From: Candidatus Thermoplasmatota archaeon | Lineage (GTDB): Archaea; Thermoplasmatota; E2; DHVEG-1 | Length of the DNA: 57,205 nt | NCBI GenBank assembly: GCA_038884455.1 | Contig: JAWABU010000005.1 | Location: forward strand, 1-57,205 | Direction of reading: 5' to 3' | In this document: positions 25,181 through 34,039 of the stretch, piece after piece | Position numbering within the stretch: position 1 is the first letter of the stretch | Layout of the letters: each line of letters begins with the position of its first letter | The notes under the pieces: generated by a model | Told to the model about the DNA's origin: nothing | The model's database searches: none | Seen by the model: only the letters and a program-made list of their open reading frames with translations | Translations under genes and position numbers: made by a program

Positions 25181-26634
25181 GAACCATCACCATTGATCCG
25201 ATAACACGACTTGAAGGCCATGGAAAGATCAGTATCTTTCTCAACGCCCAAGGTGATGTTGAAAATGCGTATCTTCAGATTCCTGAGCTTCGTGGTTTTG
25301 AACAATTTGTCAGAGGGAGACGAGCAGAAGACATGCCGCAAATCACGTCACGTATCTGTGGTGTCTGCCCAGTCGCCCATCATTTTGCAGCAACAAAAGC
25401 ACTTGATGCTGCCTATCATGTTGAACCACCGTCTACGGCTAAAAAACTTCGGGAATTGATGCACTGCGGGTATTTCATCTATGATCATATATTGCATTTT
25501 TATTATCTCGGGGGCCCTGATTTCATCGTTGGACCTGATGCACCAAAAGCACAGAGAAATATCTTAGGTGTTATTGAAAAAGCTGGGCTTGACATTGGAA
25601 AACAAGTCATTCAACATCGAGCATATGGCCAACAGATTACTGGAATTCTTGGTGGTAAAGCAACCCATCCTGTCTGCGGACTACCTGGTGGTGTATCCAA
25701 AGCATTAACTAGAGATGAAGTAACAGAAATAAAAAACAAGGCGAAATCCTGTGTTCGTTTTGCAGAATATAGTCTTACATTATTTCATGACATCGTCCTC
25801 AAAAATAAAGACTACGTGAACCTTATCAGAAGTGATCCGTATCAGCTACCAACCTATAATATGGGTCTTGTCGATCAAAAAAACAAGGTTAATTTTTATG
25901 ATGGCATGATTCGCGTAACCGATCAGCAGGGAAAAGAGTTTTTAAAATTCAATGCACATGAATACACCAATCATATCGATGAACAAGTTGTTGACTGGAC
26001 CTATATGAAATATCCCTATCTGAAAAAAGTCGGATGGAAAGGACTTACCGCAGGTAAAGACAGTGGTATTTACCGAGTCGGCCCGCTTGGAAGACTTAAC
26101 GTAGCAGACGGGATGGCAACTCCTCGTGCACAGAAGGAGTATCAAAAGATGTATGAAACACTTGGGAGTAAACCAGTCAACTCGACATTGGCGTATCACT
26201 GGGCGCGACTTATTGAACTCCTCTATGCATCAGAACGGGCAGAAGAGATCATTAATGACCCGGATATTACCTCAACAAAAGTGCGAAACCCGATTGGTGA
26301 ACCTGGCGAAGGAATCGGTGTTGTTGAGGCGGCACGAGGAACGTTAATCCATCACTATAAACTTACCAAGCAGGGGCTCATTGATTCAGCAAATATGATT
26401 GTGGCAACGACGAATAATGCTGGTGCGATTACCATGTCAATTCGTGATGCGGCTCGTAGTGTTATCAAAAAAGGAGTAATCAATGATGGCATACTCAATA
26501 AGATTGAGATGGCGTTTCGAGCTTATGATCCATGCTTTGGGTGCGCAACTCATACGTTGCCAGGGAATATGCCTCTTCATATAACTATCTATACGTATGA
26601 GAACAAAATCTGCACAACCATCATACGAAATTAA
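25177..26634 (+). CDS. mvhA: F420-non-reducing-type (Mvh, group 3c) NiFe hydrogenase large subunit
   Basis: 485 residues; binds the NiFe(CN)2CO centre and activates H2. The N-terminal Ni motif RICGVCPVAHH (about residues 59-69) and the C-terminal DPCFGCATH (about 451-459) provide the four cysteine ligands. The N-terminus TIDPITRLEGHGKI is standard. After the last His there are about 26 residues (TLPGNMPL...), the tail expected to be removed by the maturation protease encoded next. The group 3c assignment rests on overall resemblance to MvhA and the neighbouring mvhG and mvhD. Its start overlaps the small-subunit stop. Confidence 0.92.
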   Translation: MRTITIDPITRLEGHGKISIFLNAQGDVENAYLQIPELRGFEQFVRGRRAEDMPQITSRICGVCPVAHHFAATKALDAAYHVEPPSTAKKLRELMHCGYFIYDHILHFYYLGGPDFIVGPDAPKAQRNILGVIEKAGLDIGKQVIQHRAYGQQITGILGGKATHPVCGLPGGVSKALTRDEVTEIKNKAKSCVRFAEYSLTLFHDIVLKNKDYVNLIRSDPYQLPTYNMGLVDQKNKVNFYDGMIRVTDQQGKEFLKFNAHEYTNHIDEQVVDWTYMKYPYLKKVGWKGLTAGKDSGIYRVGPLGRLNVADGMATPRAQKEYQKMYETLGSKPVNSTLAYHWARLIELLYASERAEEIINDPDITSTKVRNPIGEPGEGIGVVEAARGTLIHHYKLTKQGLIDSANMIVATTNNAGAITMSIRDAARSVIKKGVINDGILNKIEMAFRAYDPCFGCATHTLPGNMPLHITIYTYENKICTTIIRN

Positions 26635-26650
26635 AAAGGAAAACAAGCCT

Positions 26651-27139
26651 ATGAAAACAATTATTGTCGGTATTGGGAATCCAATTCTTGGCGATGATGG
26701 AGCAGGTATTCATGTTGTAGATGAGTTGAAAAAGCATCTCAACAATCAAGAGATCATCATTGAAACTGCGTCTACTGGTGGAATGAACCTACTTGACATG
26801 ATCATCGGTTACGACCAAGCAATACTCATCGACACGATGAAAAAACCAGATCTTCAACCAGGAACCGTGCAGCAGTATGATATTTCAGAGTTACCAACGA
26901 CGCATACCTACAATCCTCATGATGTAAGTCTCCCTGAAGCACTCCGTTTAGCACAGCAGCTCGGTCAGCAAAACCTTCCAAAAACCATCACTATCATTGG
27001 AATCAGCCTTCAAAGAGCACCACGTGTTTTTACCGATGTCCTCAGCCCACCGATAGCAGCAGCAGTTCCCAAAGCAGTAGAACTCACACTCAGTCTTCTT
27101 CAACATCATAAAAAAAACCTTAAGGAGAGCGATACCTGA
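26651..27139 (+). CDS. NiFe hydrogenase maturation endopeptidase (for MvhA)
   Basis: 162 residues from the ATG at 26651, preceded by AAAAGGA; the frame is open upstream inside the hydrogenase gene. The HyaD/HycI-type protease motif GIGNPILGDDGAGIHVVDEL contains the metal-binding Asp/Glu region. The second acidic region is ILIDTMKK and the His is in NPHDVSLPEAL. It removes the C-terminal tail of the large subunit after nickel insertion. Its position between the large subunit and mvhD is unusual and shows a dedicated protease within the operon. Confidence 0.9.
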   Translation: MKTIIVGIGNPILGDDGAGIHVVDELKKHLNNQEIIIETASTGGMNLLDMIIGYDQAILIDTMKKPDLQPGTVQQYDISELPTTHTYNPHDVSLPEALRLAQQLGQQNLPKTITIIGISLQRAPRVFTDVLSPPIAAAVPKAVELTLSLLQHHKKNLKESDT

Positions 27140-27552
27140 TGACTGAATTTGAACCAAGCATTGTTGGTTTTCTCTGCAACTGGTGTAGCTATGCTGGGGC
27201 AGATCTTGCAGGAACTAGCAGGATGAAATATCCACCGAATCTGAAGTCAATCAGAGTGATGTGTTCAGGTCGTGTTGACCCTGTTTTCATTCTTGAAGCA
27301 CTTAGCAAAGGAGCAGATGGAGTATTGGTTGCAGGATGTCATCCTGGTGATTGTCATTATCAAAGTGGAAATTACAAGACGAATCGACGTATTAAACTAT
27401 TAAAAAAACTACTTACTGATATGGGTCTAGAACATGAGCGCGTTCGATTCGAATATATTTCAGCGTCAGAAGGAAAAAAATTTGCGTCAGTAGTTGCTGA
27501 TTTTGTCGCTGAACTTAAAAAGCTTGGGCCAACCCCATTAAAAGAACGATAA
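27139..27552 (+). CDS. mvhD: MvhD/FlpD-type delta subunit (FeS electron-transfer linker)
   Basis: 137 residues. The segment FLCNWCSYAGADLAGTSR and later CSGRVDPVFILEAL, then AGCHPGDCHYQSGNY, provide the cysteines of the [2Fe-2S] cluster seen in MvhD/FrhD-like proteins. In methanogens and other Hdr-containing microbes this subunit passes electrons from the hydrogenase (or formate dehydrogenase) to HdrA for flavin-based electron bifurcation. The start overlaps the protease stop by one base (TGATG). No hdrABC lies in the window, so the partner would be encoded elsewhere. Confidence 0.9.
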   Translation: MTEFEPSIVGFLCNWCSYAGADLAGTSRMKYPPNLKSIRVMCSGRVDPVFILEALSKGADGVLVAGCHPGDCHYQSGNYKTNRRIKLLKKLLTDMGLEHERVRFEYISASEGKKFASVVADFVAELKKLGPTPLKER

Positions 27553-27587
27553 TCTGATGGAACACTAATAAATAGAGAACAGATATA

Positions 27588-27597
27588 CCTTTATACC
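27588..27597 (+). promoter_or_regulatory. TATA box for malic enzyme
   Basis: CCTTTATACC lies about 25-28 nt before an expected start site near 27617-27620. That excludes the ATG at 27616 and supports translation from 27631 behind GGGGAG at 27618-27623. Confidence 0.5.
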
Positions 27598-27630
27598 TTC
27601 GTAGAGTAGGATGTTATGGGGAGAAAAATT

Positions 27631-28977
27631 ATGGAAAACACAAATGTCCAACAACTTCTTGATAAAGCCAATAAACCTGGAAAAGATGCAATGCTGCTGC
27701 ATCCTTTTTATAAAGGAAAAATTGAAGTTATTCCAAAATGCTGTATCCGTGATTTCAATGATTTTGCTATTTGGTATACCCCTGGTGTTGCGGCACCCTG
27801 TAAAGCAATTAAAAAAAATCCATCAAAGGTCTATGAACTTACCAACAAATGGAACACCATTGCAGTGGTCAGCGATGGAACACGAGTTCTTGGCCTTGGT
27901 GATATCGGACCGGAAGCAGGACTGCCAGTTATGGAGGGAAAATCACTGCTCTTCAAATATCTTGGAGGAGTTGATGCATATCCTCTTTGTCTTGACACCA
28001 AAGATCCAGAGGAGATCATCCAGATAGTTAAATGGCTTAAACCTAGTTTTGGCGGCATCAATCTTGAAGATATCGAAAAGCCAAAATGTTTCTACATCCT
28101 CGACCGGTTACGAAAAGAAATGGACATACCTGTGTGGCATGATGATCAGCAGGGAACGGCAACTATTGTCGTCGCTGGTGCTCTCAATGCGTTGAAGCTT
28201 GTCGGAAAAAAACTTGGCACAGCACAGGTTTGTATGATTGGAGCTGGTGCAGCAAACATAGCGATAGCCCGTATTTTAGTTGCAACAGGAGTGAAACAAA
28301 AAAACATCATCATGGTTGACAGCAAAGGTATCCTGCATCCCTCTCGAAAAGATCTTGAAAAAGAAAAACATGAAAATCCTGAAAAATGGAAGATATGTCT
28401 AAAATCAAATGGGCTTGGTCGAACTGGAGGGATGGCACAAGCATTTAAAAATTCAGATATCTGTATCGCTGCAAGTAAACCAGGACCTGGAACGATTAAA
28501 AAAGAATGGATTAAATCCATGGCTGATGACGCTATTGTTTTTGCAACGGCAAATCCAGTTCCAGAAATCTGGCCTTGGGAGGCACAAGCAGCAGGTGCAC
28601 GGATTATCGCAACCGGCAGATCTGATTTTCCAAATCAAATCAATAATTCACTTGGTTTTCCTGGCATTTTCCGTGGAACTCTTGACGTTCGAGCAAAAAC
28701 AATTACCGATGAGATGTGTATTGCTGCAGCAAAAGAACTTGCAAAAACTGCAGAAGATCAAGGTTTATCAGAAACCTATATTGTGCCAACCATGGATTCA
28801 TGGGAGGTGTTTCCACGGGAAGCTGTTGCTGTCGGGTTAAAAGCAATTGAACAAGGTATCGCTCGGGTGAAGCCATCACGACAGGAACTCTATGATCATG
28901 CGATGAGTATCATTAAAAAAGCACGGGATGAAACCCAGTCACTCATGCGGCATGGTTTTATTGCAAACCCACCATAA
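27631..28977 (+). CDS. NAD(P)-dependent malic enzyme
   Basis: 448 residues; interconverts malate and pyruvate plus CO2 with NAD(P). The N-terminal domain has YTPGVAAPCKAI and SDGTRVLGLGDIGPEAGLPV. The metal-binding segment is VWHDDQQGTATIVVAGALNAL. The Rossmann loop is IGAGAANIAIARIL. The nucleotide-proximal NPVPEIWPWEA and ATGRSDFPNQINNSLGFPG are typical of short microbial malic enzymes without the phosphotransacetylase domain. It has its own TATA box and lies between two hydrogenase operons. In the carboxylating direction it could use NADPH made from H2. Cofactor preference cannot be read with confidence. Confidence 0.9.
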   Translation: MENTNVQQLLDKANKPGKDAMLLHPFYKGKIEVIPKCCIRDFNDFAIWYTPGVAAPCKAIKKNPSKVYELTNKWNTIAVVSDGTRVLGLGDIGPEAGLPVMEGKSLLFKYLGGVDAYPLCLDTKDPEEIIQIVKWLKPSFGGINLEDIEKPKCFYILDRLRKEMDIPVWHDDQQGTATIVVAGALNALKLVGKKLGTAQVCMIGAGAANIAIARILVATGVKQKNIIMVDSKGILHPSRKDLEKEKHENPEKWKICLKSNGLGRTGGMAQAFKNSDICIAASKPGPGTIKKEWIKSMADDAIVFATANPVPEIWPWEAQAAGARIIATGRSDFPNQINNSLGFPGIFRGTLDVRAKTITDEMCIAAAKELAKTAEDQGLSETYIVPTMDSWEVFPREAVAVGLKAIEQGIARVKPSRQELYDHAMSIIKKARDETQSLMRHGFIANPP

Positions 28978-29105
28978 CTGCTGTTTTCTCCTGCCTCAAC
29001 CGCCAACATAACCCTTATATGATACAAGTTGTTCAGGGGGTTAGACACTCTCGGGGATGAGTACATTAATTGATATTTCTTCCGAGAAAAACAAGGTGAC
29101 TGCTC

Positions 29106-31043
29106 ATGGAGAAACCTGTTTATATCGTTTCAAAAAAGGAGTTAGATTCGTTCGTCAACAAATTGATTGCTGATCAAACCTATGAGGTTGTTGGCGTTCA
29201 GGCAAAAGGGGAACGATTTTGGTTTGCCCCTCTGGAAAATGCTACAGATCTCAGACTTGATCATGATGTGACAATTCTTCCACCAAAAAAATATTTCCTT
29301 CCTCAGTATGAATCACTGATGACGTTTTCGCTGGAAAAACCCTTTGATGTCACACCAGCATCCAATGATAAACCACGGATTATCATCGGCATCCATCCCT
29401 ATGATATTATTGCTCTCCAACAGTCAGACCTTGTGTATCTTGATGATCAAAAAGATGATTTTTACAAAAAACGACGAGACAATACACTCATTATCGGTTC
29501 AGATATCGAAACAGTATCAGATCGTTCCTTTGCAGGGAGTATGAACACCCATACGGTAAACGATGGTTTTGACCTCATGCTTACCCATATCAGCACAGAA
29601 ACATATGCGGTAACCATCGGGTCTGATAAAGGAAAGGCACTCTTTGAACGATACGCAAAAGGAACTAAAGCAACATCACAAGAGTTGAAAACCATAGAAA
29701 AAATACGCAGGGAACTGCCAACGAAATATACACAGAAACTACGGCTTGATAAAAAGAAATGGTCGTCGGTTCTTGTAGCAAATTACCATCATGTAATTTG
29801 GGAGGAAAAGTCGAGTAAATGTGTTGAATGTAGCTCATGCACCATGGTCTGCCCAACCTGTTATTGTTACGATGTTCGAGAAGATGTAAGTTTAAATCTG
29901 AAAGATGGGAAACGGATTCGAACGTGGGATGGGTGCATGCTTCGTGATTTTACTAAAGTCGGTAGTGGTGAGATATTCCGGGAGGAGATTAAAGCTAGGT
30001 ATCGTCACCGGTTCTTCAGAAAAGGAAACTATCTTCCAGAACGATATGGGTTTATAGCTTGTGTTGGTTGCGGTCGATGCGGCATTGCATGTCTTCCTGA
30101 TATCGCTGATCCTTGTAAACTCTTTAATGATCTTGAAAAGCTGCCATCAGAAAAAGAAACTAGTTGTTTCTTCATCAAAGAAAAAACTGAGGTCGGTGAG
30201 AAAGGTATCATCCATATCCCTCGCAGTGCGACCATCAAAAAAGTTGCCCAATGTAATGAGCTTGACACGTTGTTTGAACTTGAACTTGATGATAAAAAAC
30301 CACTTGGTCACAAACCAGGACAGTTTGTTGAGGTATCGGTTATGGGGTACGGTGAGGCTCCCTTTGGCATCTCATCTCCGCCATCAGATAAACCAGTGTT
30401 TGAAATCATGGTTCGCAAAATCGGTAATGTTACTTCAAAGCTTGTCAGCTTACAGCCTGGTGATAAAGTAGGTATTCGCGGGCCGCTTGGTAATGGTTTT
30501 AATATGGAACTCTTTGAAGGAAAAAACATGTTATTTGTTTCAGGTGGAACTGGGATGGTTCCGATGCGCTCCTTGATTAACTATGTTACCGATCCAAAAC
30601 ATCGGAAGAAATACAAAGATCTGATTATTTTGTATGGAGCAAAACGTCCGAAGGAAATCGTGTTTATGAATGATGTTGAAGTATGGAAAAAAGTTGACAA
30701 CATGCAATGTGAGTTGACTGTTGACCGCTGTGAACCTAACGAATGCTGGGGCGGATGCATTGGTCTTATAACAACGCTGTTTCCAAAAATCCGGGCAGAT
30801 AAACTTGATGCAAAGAATACAATTGCTGTGGTTATTGGTCCACCAGTGATGTATAAATTTGTTATCAAATGTCTGCAAACATTAGGTATCCCTGATCAGA
30901 ATATCTGGGTTTCACTTGAACGACGGATGAAATGTGGTGTTGGAAAATGTGGACATTGCCAGATCAATGGTATTTACACTTGTAAGGAAGGACCTGTGTT
31001 CAATTATAATCAAATTAAAAGACTGCCGGAGGCGTTTGAATGA
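29106..31043 (+). CDS. hydBG: Fused beta-gamma subunit of group 3b NiFe (sulf)hydrogenase
   Basis: 645 residues joining two proteins that are separate in Pyrococcus. The N-terminal part (about 1-350) is HydB-like, with [4Fe-4S] motifs CVECSSCTMVCPTCYC near 239 and CVGCGRCGIACLPDI near 319. The C-terminal part (about 375-645) is HydG-like NAD(P)H/FAD reductase: APFGISSPPSDKP for flavin, SGGTGMVPMRSLI near 480 for the pyridine nucleotide, and CGVGKCGHCQINGIYTC near 610 for a [2Fe-2S] cluster. It would carry electrons between the NiFe site and NADP(H). AAGGTGA precedes the ATG. The stop overlaps the next start. Confidence 0.9.
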   Translation: MEKPVYIVSKKELDSFVNKLIADQTYEVVGVQAKGERFWFAPLENATDLRLDHDVTILPPKKYFLPQYESLMTFSLEKPFDVTPASNDKPRIIIGIHPYDIIALQQSDLVYLDDQKDDFYKKRRDNTLIIGSDIETVSDRSFAGSMNTHTVNDGFDLMLTHISTETYAVTIGSDKGKALFERYAKGTKATSQELKTIEKIRRELPTKYTQKLRLDKKKWSSVLVANYHHVIWEEKSSKCVECSSCTMVCPTCYCYDVREDVSLNLKDGKRIRTWDGCMLRDFTKVGSGEIFREEIKARYRHRFFRKGNYLPERYGFIACVGCGRCGIACLPDIADPCKLFNDLEKLPSEKETSCFFIKEKTEVGEKGIIHIPRSATIKKVAQCNELDTLFELELDDKKPLGHKPGQFVEVSVMGYGEAPFGISSPPSDKPVFEIMVRKIGNVTSKLVSLQPGDKVGIRGPLGNGFNMELFEGKNMLFVSGGTGMVPMRSLINYVTDPKHRKKYKDLIILYGAKRPKEIVFMNDVEVWKKVDNMQCELTVDRCEPNECWGGCIGLITTLFPKIRADKLDAKNTIAVVIGPPVMYKFVIKCLQTLGIPDQNIWVSLERRMKCGVGKCGHCQINGIYTCKEGPVFNYNQIKRLPEAFE

Positions 31044-31801
31044 GTACAAAACCTCGTGTCGCTGTTTTTGATTTTGCAGATTGTGAGGGATGCGAACTAC
31101 AGATTGCAAATCTTGAAGAAGAAATCCTTGATTTGTTAGAAATCGTTGATATTGTATCCTTCCGAGAAGTGATGAAAGAACATTCAGATGAGTATGATAT
31201 TGCTATTGTTGAAGGTTCAATCATGCGACCGATGGATGAAAAACGATTAAAATACATTCGGAGTAAAGCAAAAATCCTTGTTGCTCTTGGTGCCTGTGCA
31301 ACGATCGGTGGTGTTAATAAAATCAGGAATCAATGGATGCCTGAAGAAGTCATGAAAGATGTCTATGGCAATGCTAAGGTAAAAGGAAACGAACTATTCA
31401 ACGTCAATAAAACTAAAGCAGTCAATGAGGTTGTCCCAGTTGATTATTACATCCATGGATGTCCTATTGATCGAGATGAATTCAAACATGTAATTACTGC
31501 ACTTGCTCTCGGTAAAAAACCAGAAATACCAACATATCCTGTGTGTGTTGAATGCAAGAAAAATGAAAATGTCTGCTTGTTCGAACGGGGTATGTACTGT
31601 CTTGGTCCAATTACACGTGCAGGATGCAAAGCAATCTGTCCAACCAATGGCAGTCCCTGCGAAGGATGCCGTGGTCTTGTGAAAAAAGCTGAAACTGAAT
31701 GTGTCTGGGAAGTCCTTGAACGGTACAACCTCTCCTATGAGGATATTAGAAGAAGATGTACGATGTATAACTATGGTCGAGCGGAGTGTGGTGCCCAATG
31801 A
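31040..31801 (+). CDS. hydD: Group 3b NiFe (sulf)hydrogenase delta (small) subunit
   Basis: 253 residues. The proximal-cluster motif is FADCEGCELQIANL, followed by LVALGACATIGGVNKIRN and DYYIHGCPIDRDEF. Cysteines of the medial and distal clusters are in CVECKKNENVC, GMYCLGPITRAGCKAICP and SPCEGCRGL. It has no signal peptide, in keeping with a soluble heterotetramer-type enzyme. Start and stop overlap both neighbours (ATGA at each junction), so the three structural genes are translationally coupled. Confidence 0.92.
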   Translation: MSTKPRVAVFDFADCEGCELQIANLEEEILDLLEIVDIVSFREVMKEHSDEYDIAIVEGSIMRPMDEKRLKYIRSKAKILVALGACATIGGVNKIRNQWMPEEVMKDVYGNAKVKGNELFNVNKTKAVNEVVPVDYYIHGCPIDRDEFKHVITALALGKKPEIPTYPVCVECKKNENVCLFERGMYCLGPITRAGCKAICPTNGSPCEGCRGLVKKAETECVWEVLERYNLSYEDIRRRCTMYNYGRAECGAQ

Positions 31802-33102
31802 CGAAAGATTTCTCGGTTCATGTTGAACATCTCACCCGTGTTGAAGGCCATGGAAATATCACACTTGATGTGAAAAACGGAACTATAGAAAAAATCCAAT
31901 GGTCTGTAGTTGAAGCACCGCGATTCTTTGAAGCAATGCTCCGAGGCCAGCAGTACAACGAACTCAGAGCGATAACCTCTCGTATCTGCGGGATATGTTC
32001 CATTGGTCATTCTCTTGCATCTTTGAAAGCAACTGAGGATGCTTTAAATGTGAGCATCTCAGAACAAACCCAGCTGTTACGAAGACTTGCAATCCATGCA
32101 GAAAACATGCAAAGTCATATCCTTCACATTGGATATCTTGCTGCTCCTGATTTTCTTGGTGTTGGTAGTGTATTTCCACTGCTTGCATCAAAACATAAGG
32201 AAACAGTTCTAAAAATAGTAAAACTCCATCGGCTTGCCAATGAAATGTCTGATCTGATCTGCGGTCGAACCATTCATCCGATACGACTTGTTGTCGGCGG
32301 TTTCTCCATGGTTCCGACAAAAAAACAACTCCTCACACTTCAAAAAAGACTTAAAGAAAGTAAACCCGTTGTTCATGATGTTGCAAAAATACTTTTAAGT
32401 GTTGCTGATGCGATACCACAATTCACTAGAGAAACCGAATATATTGCATTGAGTTCTGATGATGAATACGCATTATATGAGGGTGTGCTCAACTCGACTG
32501 ATACCGGTCGATTCCATGAATATCATAACTATCAGCTGTTAACCAATGAATATGTGGTTCCTCAATCAACCGCGAAATACACAAAGCACAACCGAGCGTC
32601 CTATATGGTTGGTGCTCTCGCCCGGTTTAATCTCAACAGCAAACAATTACACCCTTGGGCACAAGATGTTGCAAAAATGTTTAACCTCAAACCAATTAAC
32701 TACAACCCTTTTATGAATACCATTGCACAACTTGTAGAATTTGCCCATAGCATCGATGATTCAATTCAGCTCATTGATACGTTACTAGATCGAGGAATCA
32801 AAGAAGAAAAACCAACCAAGGTTGTCGTCAAATCAGGACGCGGTGTCGGTCTTGTTGAAGTACCTCGGGGTCTTCTGATCCATGATTACACGTTGAATTC
32901 AAAAGGATACTGCATCAAAGCAAACTGTATTATTCCCACCAATCAGAACCATGCAAACATTCAACAGGATATGGAAAAACTTGTTCCAGAGATCATTAAT
33001 AAGACGCCTAAAGAAATAGAACTCATTCTTGAGATGCTCGTTCGAGCCTATGATCCTTGTATCTCTTGCAGCACCCATTATCTTGATGTAACCTTTAAAT
33101 AG
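31798..33102 (+). CDS. hydA: Group 3b NiFe (sulf)hydrogenase alpha (large) subunit
   Basis: 434 residues from the ATG at 31798 that overlaps the hydD stop; an upstream in-frame ATG at 31786 would overlap more. N-terminal LTRVEGHGNITL and RICGICSIGHS (about residue 60), and C-terminal DPCISCSTH, supply the NiFe ligands. Only seven residues (YLDVTFK) follow the last His, a short cleavable tail. In this family the enzyme interconverts H2 and NADPH, and some members also reduce sulfur. The protease gene follows after 20 nt. Confidence 0.93.
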   Translation: MTKDFSVHVEHLTRVEGHGNITLDVKNGTIEKIQWSVVEAPRFFEAMLRGQQYNELRAITSRICGICSIGHSLASLKATEDALNVSISEQTQLLRRLAIHAENMQSHILHIGYLAAPDFLGVGSVFPLLASKHKETVLKIVKLHRLANEMSDLICGRTIHPIRLVVGGFSMVPTKKQLLTLQKRLKESKPVVHDVAKILLSVADAIPQFTRETEYIALSSDDEYALYEGVLNSTDTGRFHEYHNYQLLTNEYVVPQSTAKYTKHNRASYMVGALARFNLNSKQLHPWAQDVAKMFNLKPINYNPFMNTIAQLVEFAHSIDDSIQLIDTLLDRGIKEEKPTKVVVKSGRGVGLVEVPRGLLIHDYTLNSKGYCIKANCIIPTNQNHANIQQDMEKLVPEIINKTPKEIELILEMLVRAYDPCISCSTHYLDVTFK

Positions 33103-33122
33103 AAAAAGAATGAAAACGTTGT

Positions 33123-33596
33123 ATGAAGAAGCTAGGCGTCATTGGTATCGGAAATCCATTACGACGAGATGATGGCATCGGCATTGTTCTACTTGAAAAA
33201 CTCAAAGATCAAAGGAAAACATTGCCACAACATATTGAGCTTATTGATGGTGGGACCGGGGGTGTAAAACTCTTTCACATCCTTGCTCGTTTTAACCACG
33301 TACTCGTCATCGATGCAGTACTGCATAACGCACAACCTGGAACATATCGTATTTTTACTGAAAAAGAAATACAAAACATCGATTTTTCCCCGATATCTGC
33401 CCATGAAATAAATCTAACCCAGGTTATTGAACTCGCAAAACAGTTCAACGAATTACCAAACTCTTTTCGAATTTTTGGTGTACAACCAAAAGATGTGTCA
33501 TGCGGACAAGGTCTTTCTCCAGAGGTAACTGAGCGAGTTGAGATGCTTGTCAATGAGTTGAAAAAAGAAATAAAAAGTTTCACGGCGATGTACTAA
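33123..33596 (+). CDS. NiFe hydrogenase maturation endopeptidase (for HydA)
   Basis: 157 residues of the HyaD/HycI protease family, distinct from the one in the first hydrogenase operon. The motif IGIGNPLRRDDGIGIVLLEKL holds the first metal-binding acid. LVIDAVLHN is the second acidic site and ISAHEINLTQVIELA contains the His. Its place directly after hydA makes HydA the likely substrate. Together with the other protease it shows one dedicated protease per hydrogenase. Confidence 0.9.
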   Translation: MKKLGVIGIGNPLRRDDGIGIVLLEKLKDQRKTLPQHIELIDGGTGGVKLFHILARFNHVLVIDAVLHNAQPGTYRIFTEKEIQNIDFSPISAHEINLTQVIELAKQFNELPNSFRIFGVQPKDVSCGQGLSPEVTERVEMLVNELKKEIKSFTAMY

Positions 33597-33647
33597 AAAA
33601 CAATAGTTATTTTAACCTTCTGCGATATATCATTTTGAGGAGATCCG

Positions 33648-33992
33648 ATGGAAGCTAGAAATAGTTTAGGATTGTTTGCAGCGATTTTGTTTATCGCAGC
33701 ATTCGTATGGCTAGTTATATATCCTGATAAAACATCAATGCTGTTTTTTGTTGTTCCATTCGTATTAATCGTTTTGTTTTGTATACTCATAGTATTGAGT
33801 AGTTTTTTGGCAAAACGAAGCGCGAAAAAGCAATGGAGGAGTTCATACTTGAACAAGGATTCCAACCACAACAAACAATTGAGGATACTATCGGGGTTGC
33901 TCTTACAGAAATTATTACGGGTATGTCGCCCGATAATCGAATTGATAACTATAAAAACATCTATGCTCGAGACACGTCACGTGGAAAGATAA
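33648..33992 (+). CDS. Two-helix membrane protein; N-terminal piece of a probably split gene
   Basis: The frame encodes two transmembrane helices (LFAAILFIAAFVWLVIY, then a hydrophobic run ending VLSSFLAKR). After the basic RSAKK near codon 60 it runs on out of character to a stop at 33990-33992. From 33833 a second frame gives better protein-like sequence. An A5 tract (33825-33829) sits at the switch. The gene may therefore be one reading frame broken by a one-base deletion here, or by a sequencing error. GGAG at 33640-33643 precedes the ATG. Confidence 0.5.
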   Translation: MEARNSLGLFAAILFIAAFVWLVIYPDKTSMLFFVVPFVLIVLFCILIVLSSFLAKRSAKKQWRSSYLNKDSNHNKQLRILSGLLLQKLLRVCRPIIELITIKTSMLETRHVER

Positions 33993-34039
33993 CTCTTTTT
34001 GATGTGCAATATTGGAGTCGACAGGGAGGAATGTATTAA
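33833..34039 (+). CDS. Middle piece of the split gene
   Basis: 68 residues, beginning MEEFILEQGFQPQQTIEDT and ending ITLFDVQYWSRQGGMY. It overlaps the preceding frame by 160 nt, which is too much for ordinary coupling. Its last strand-like segment seems to continue into the next frame after the histidine-rich repeat. It ends TAATG with the next start. I read it as part of one ancestral protein (two helices, then a cytoplasmic domain). I do not recognise the family. Confidence 0.4.
   Translation: MEEFILEQGFQPQQTIEDTIGVALTEIITGMSPDNRIDNYKNIYARDTSRGKITLFDVQYWSRQGGMY

Noticed and set aside
24167-33596. Energy-converting membrane hydrogenase (Ech or Mbh)
   Set aside because: No membrane subunits or ion-pump genes are present; all structural subunits are soluble group 3 types.
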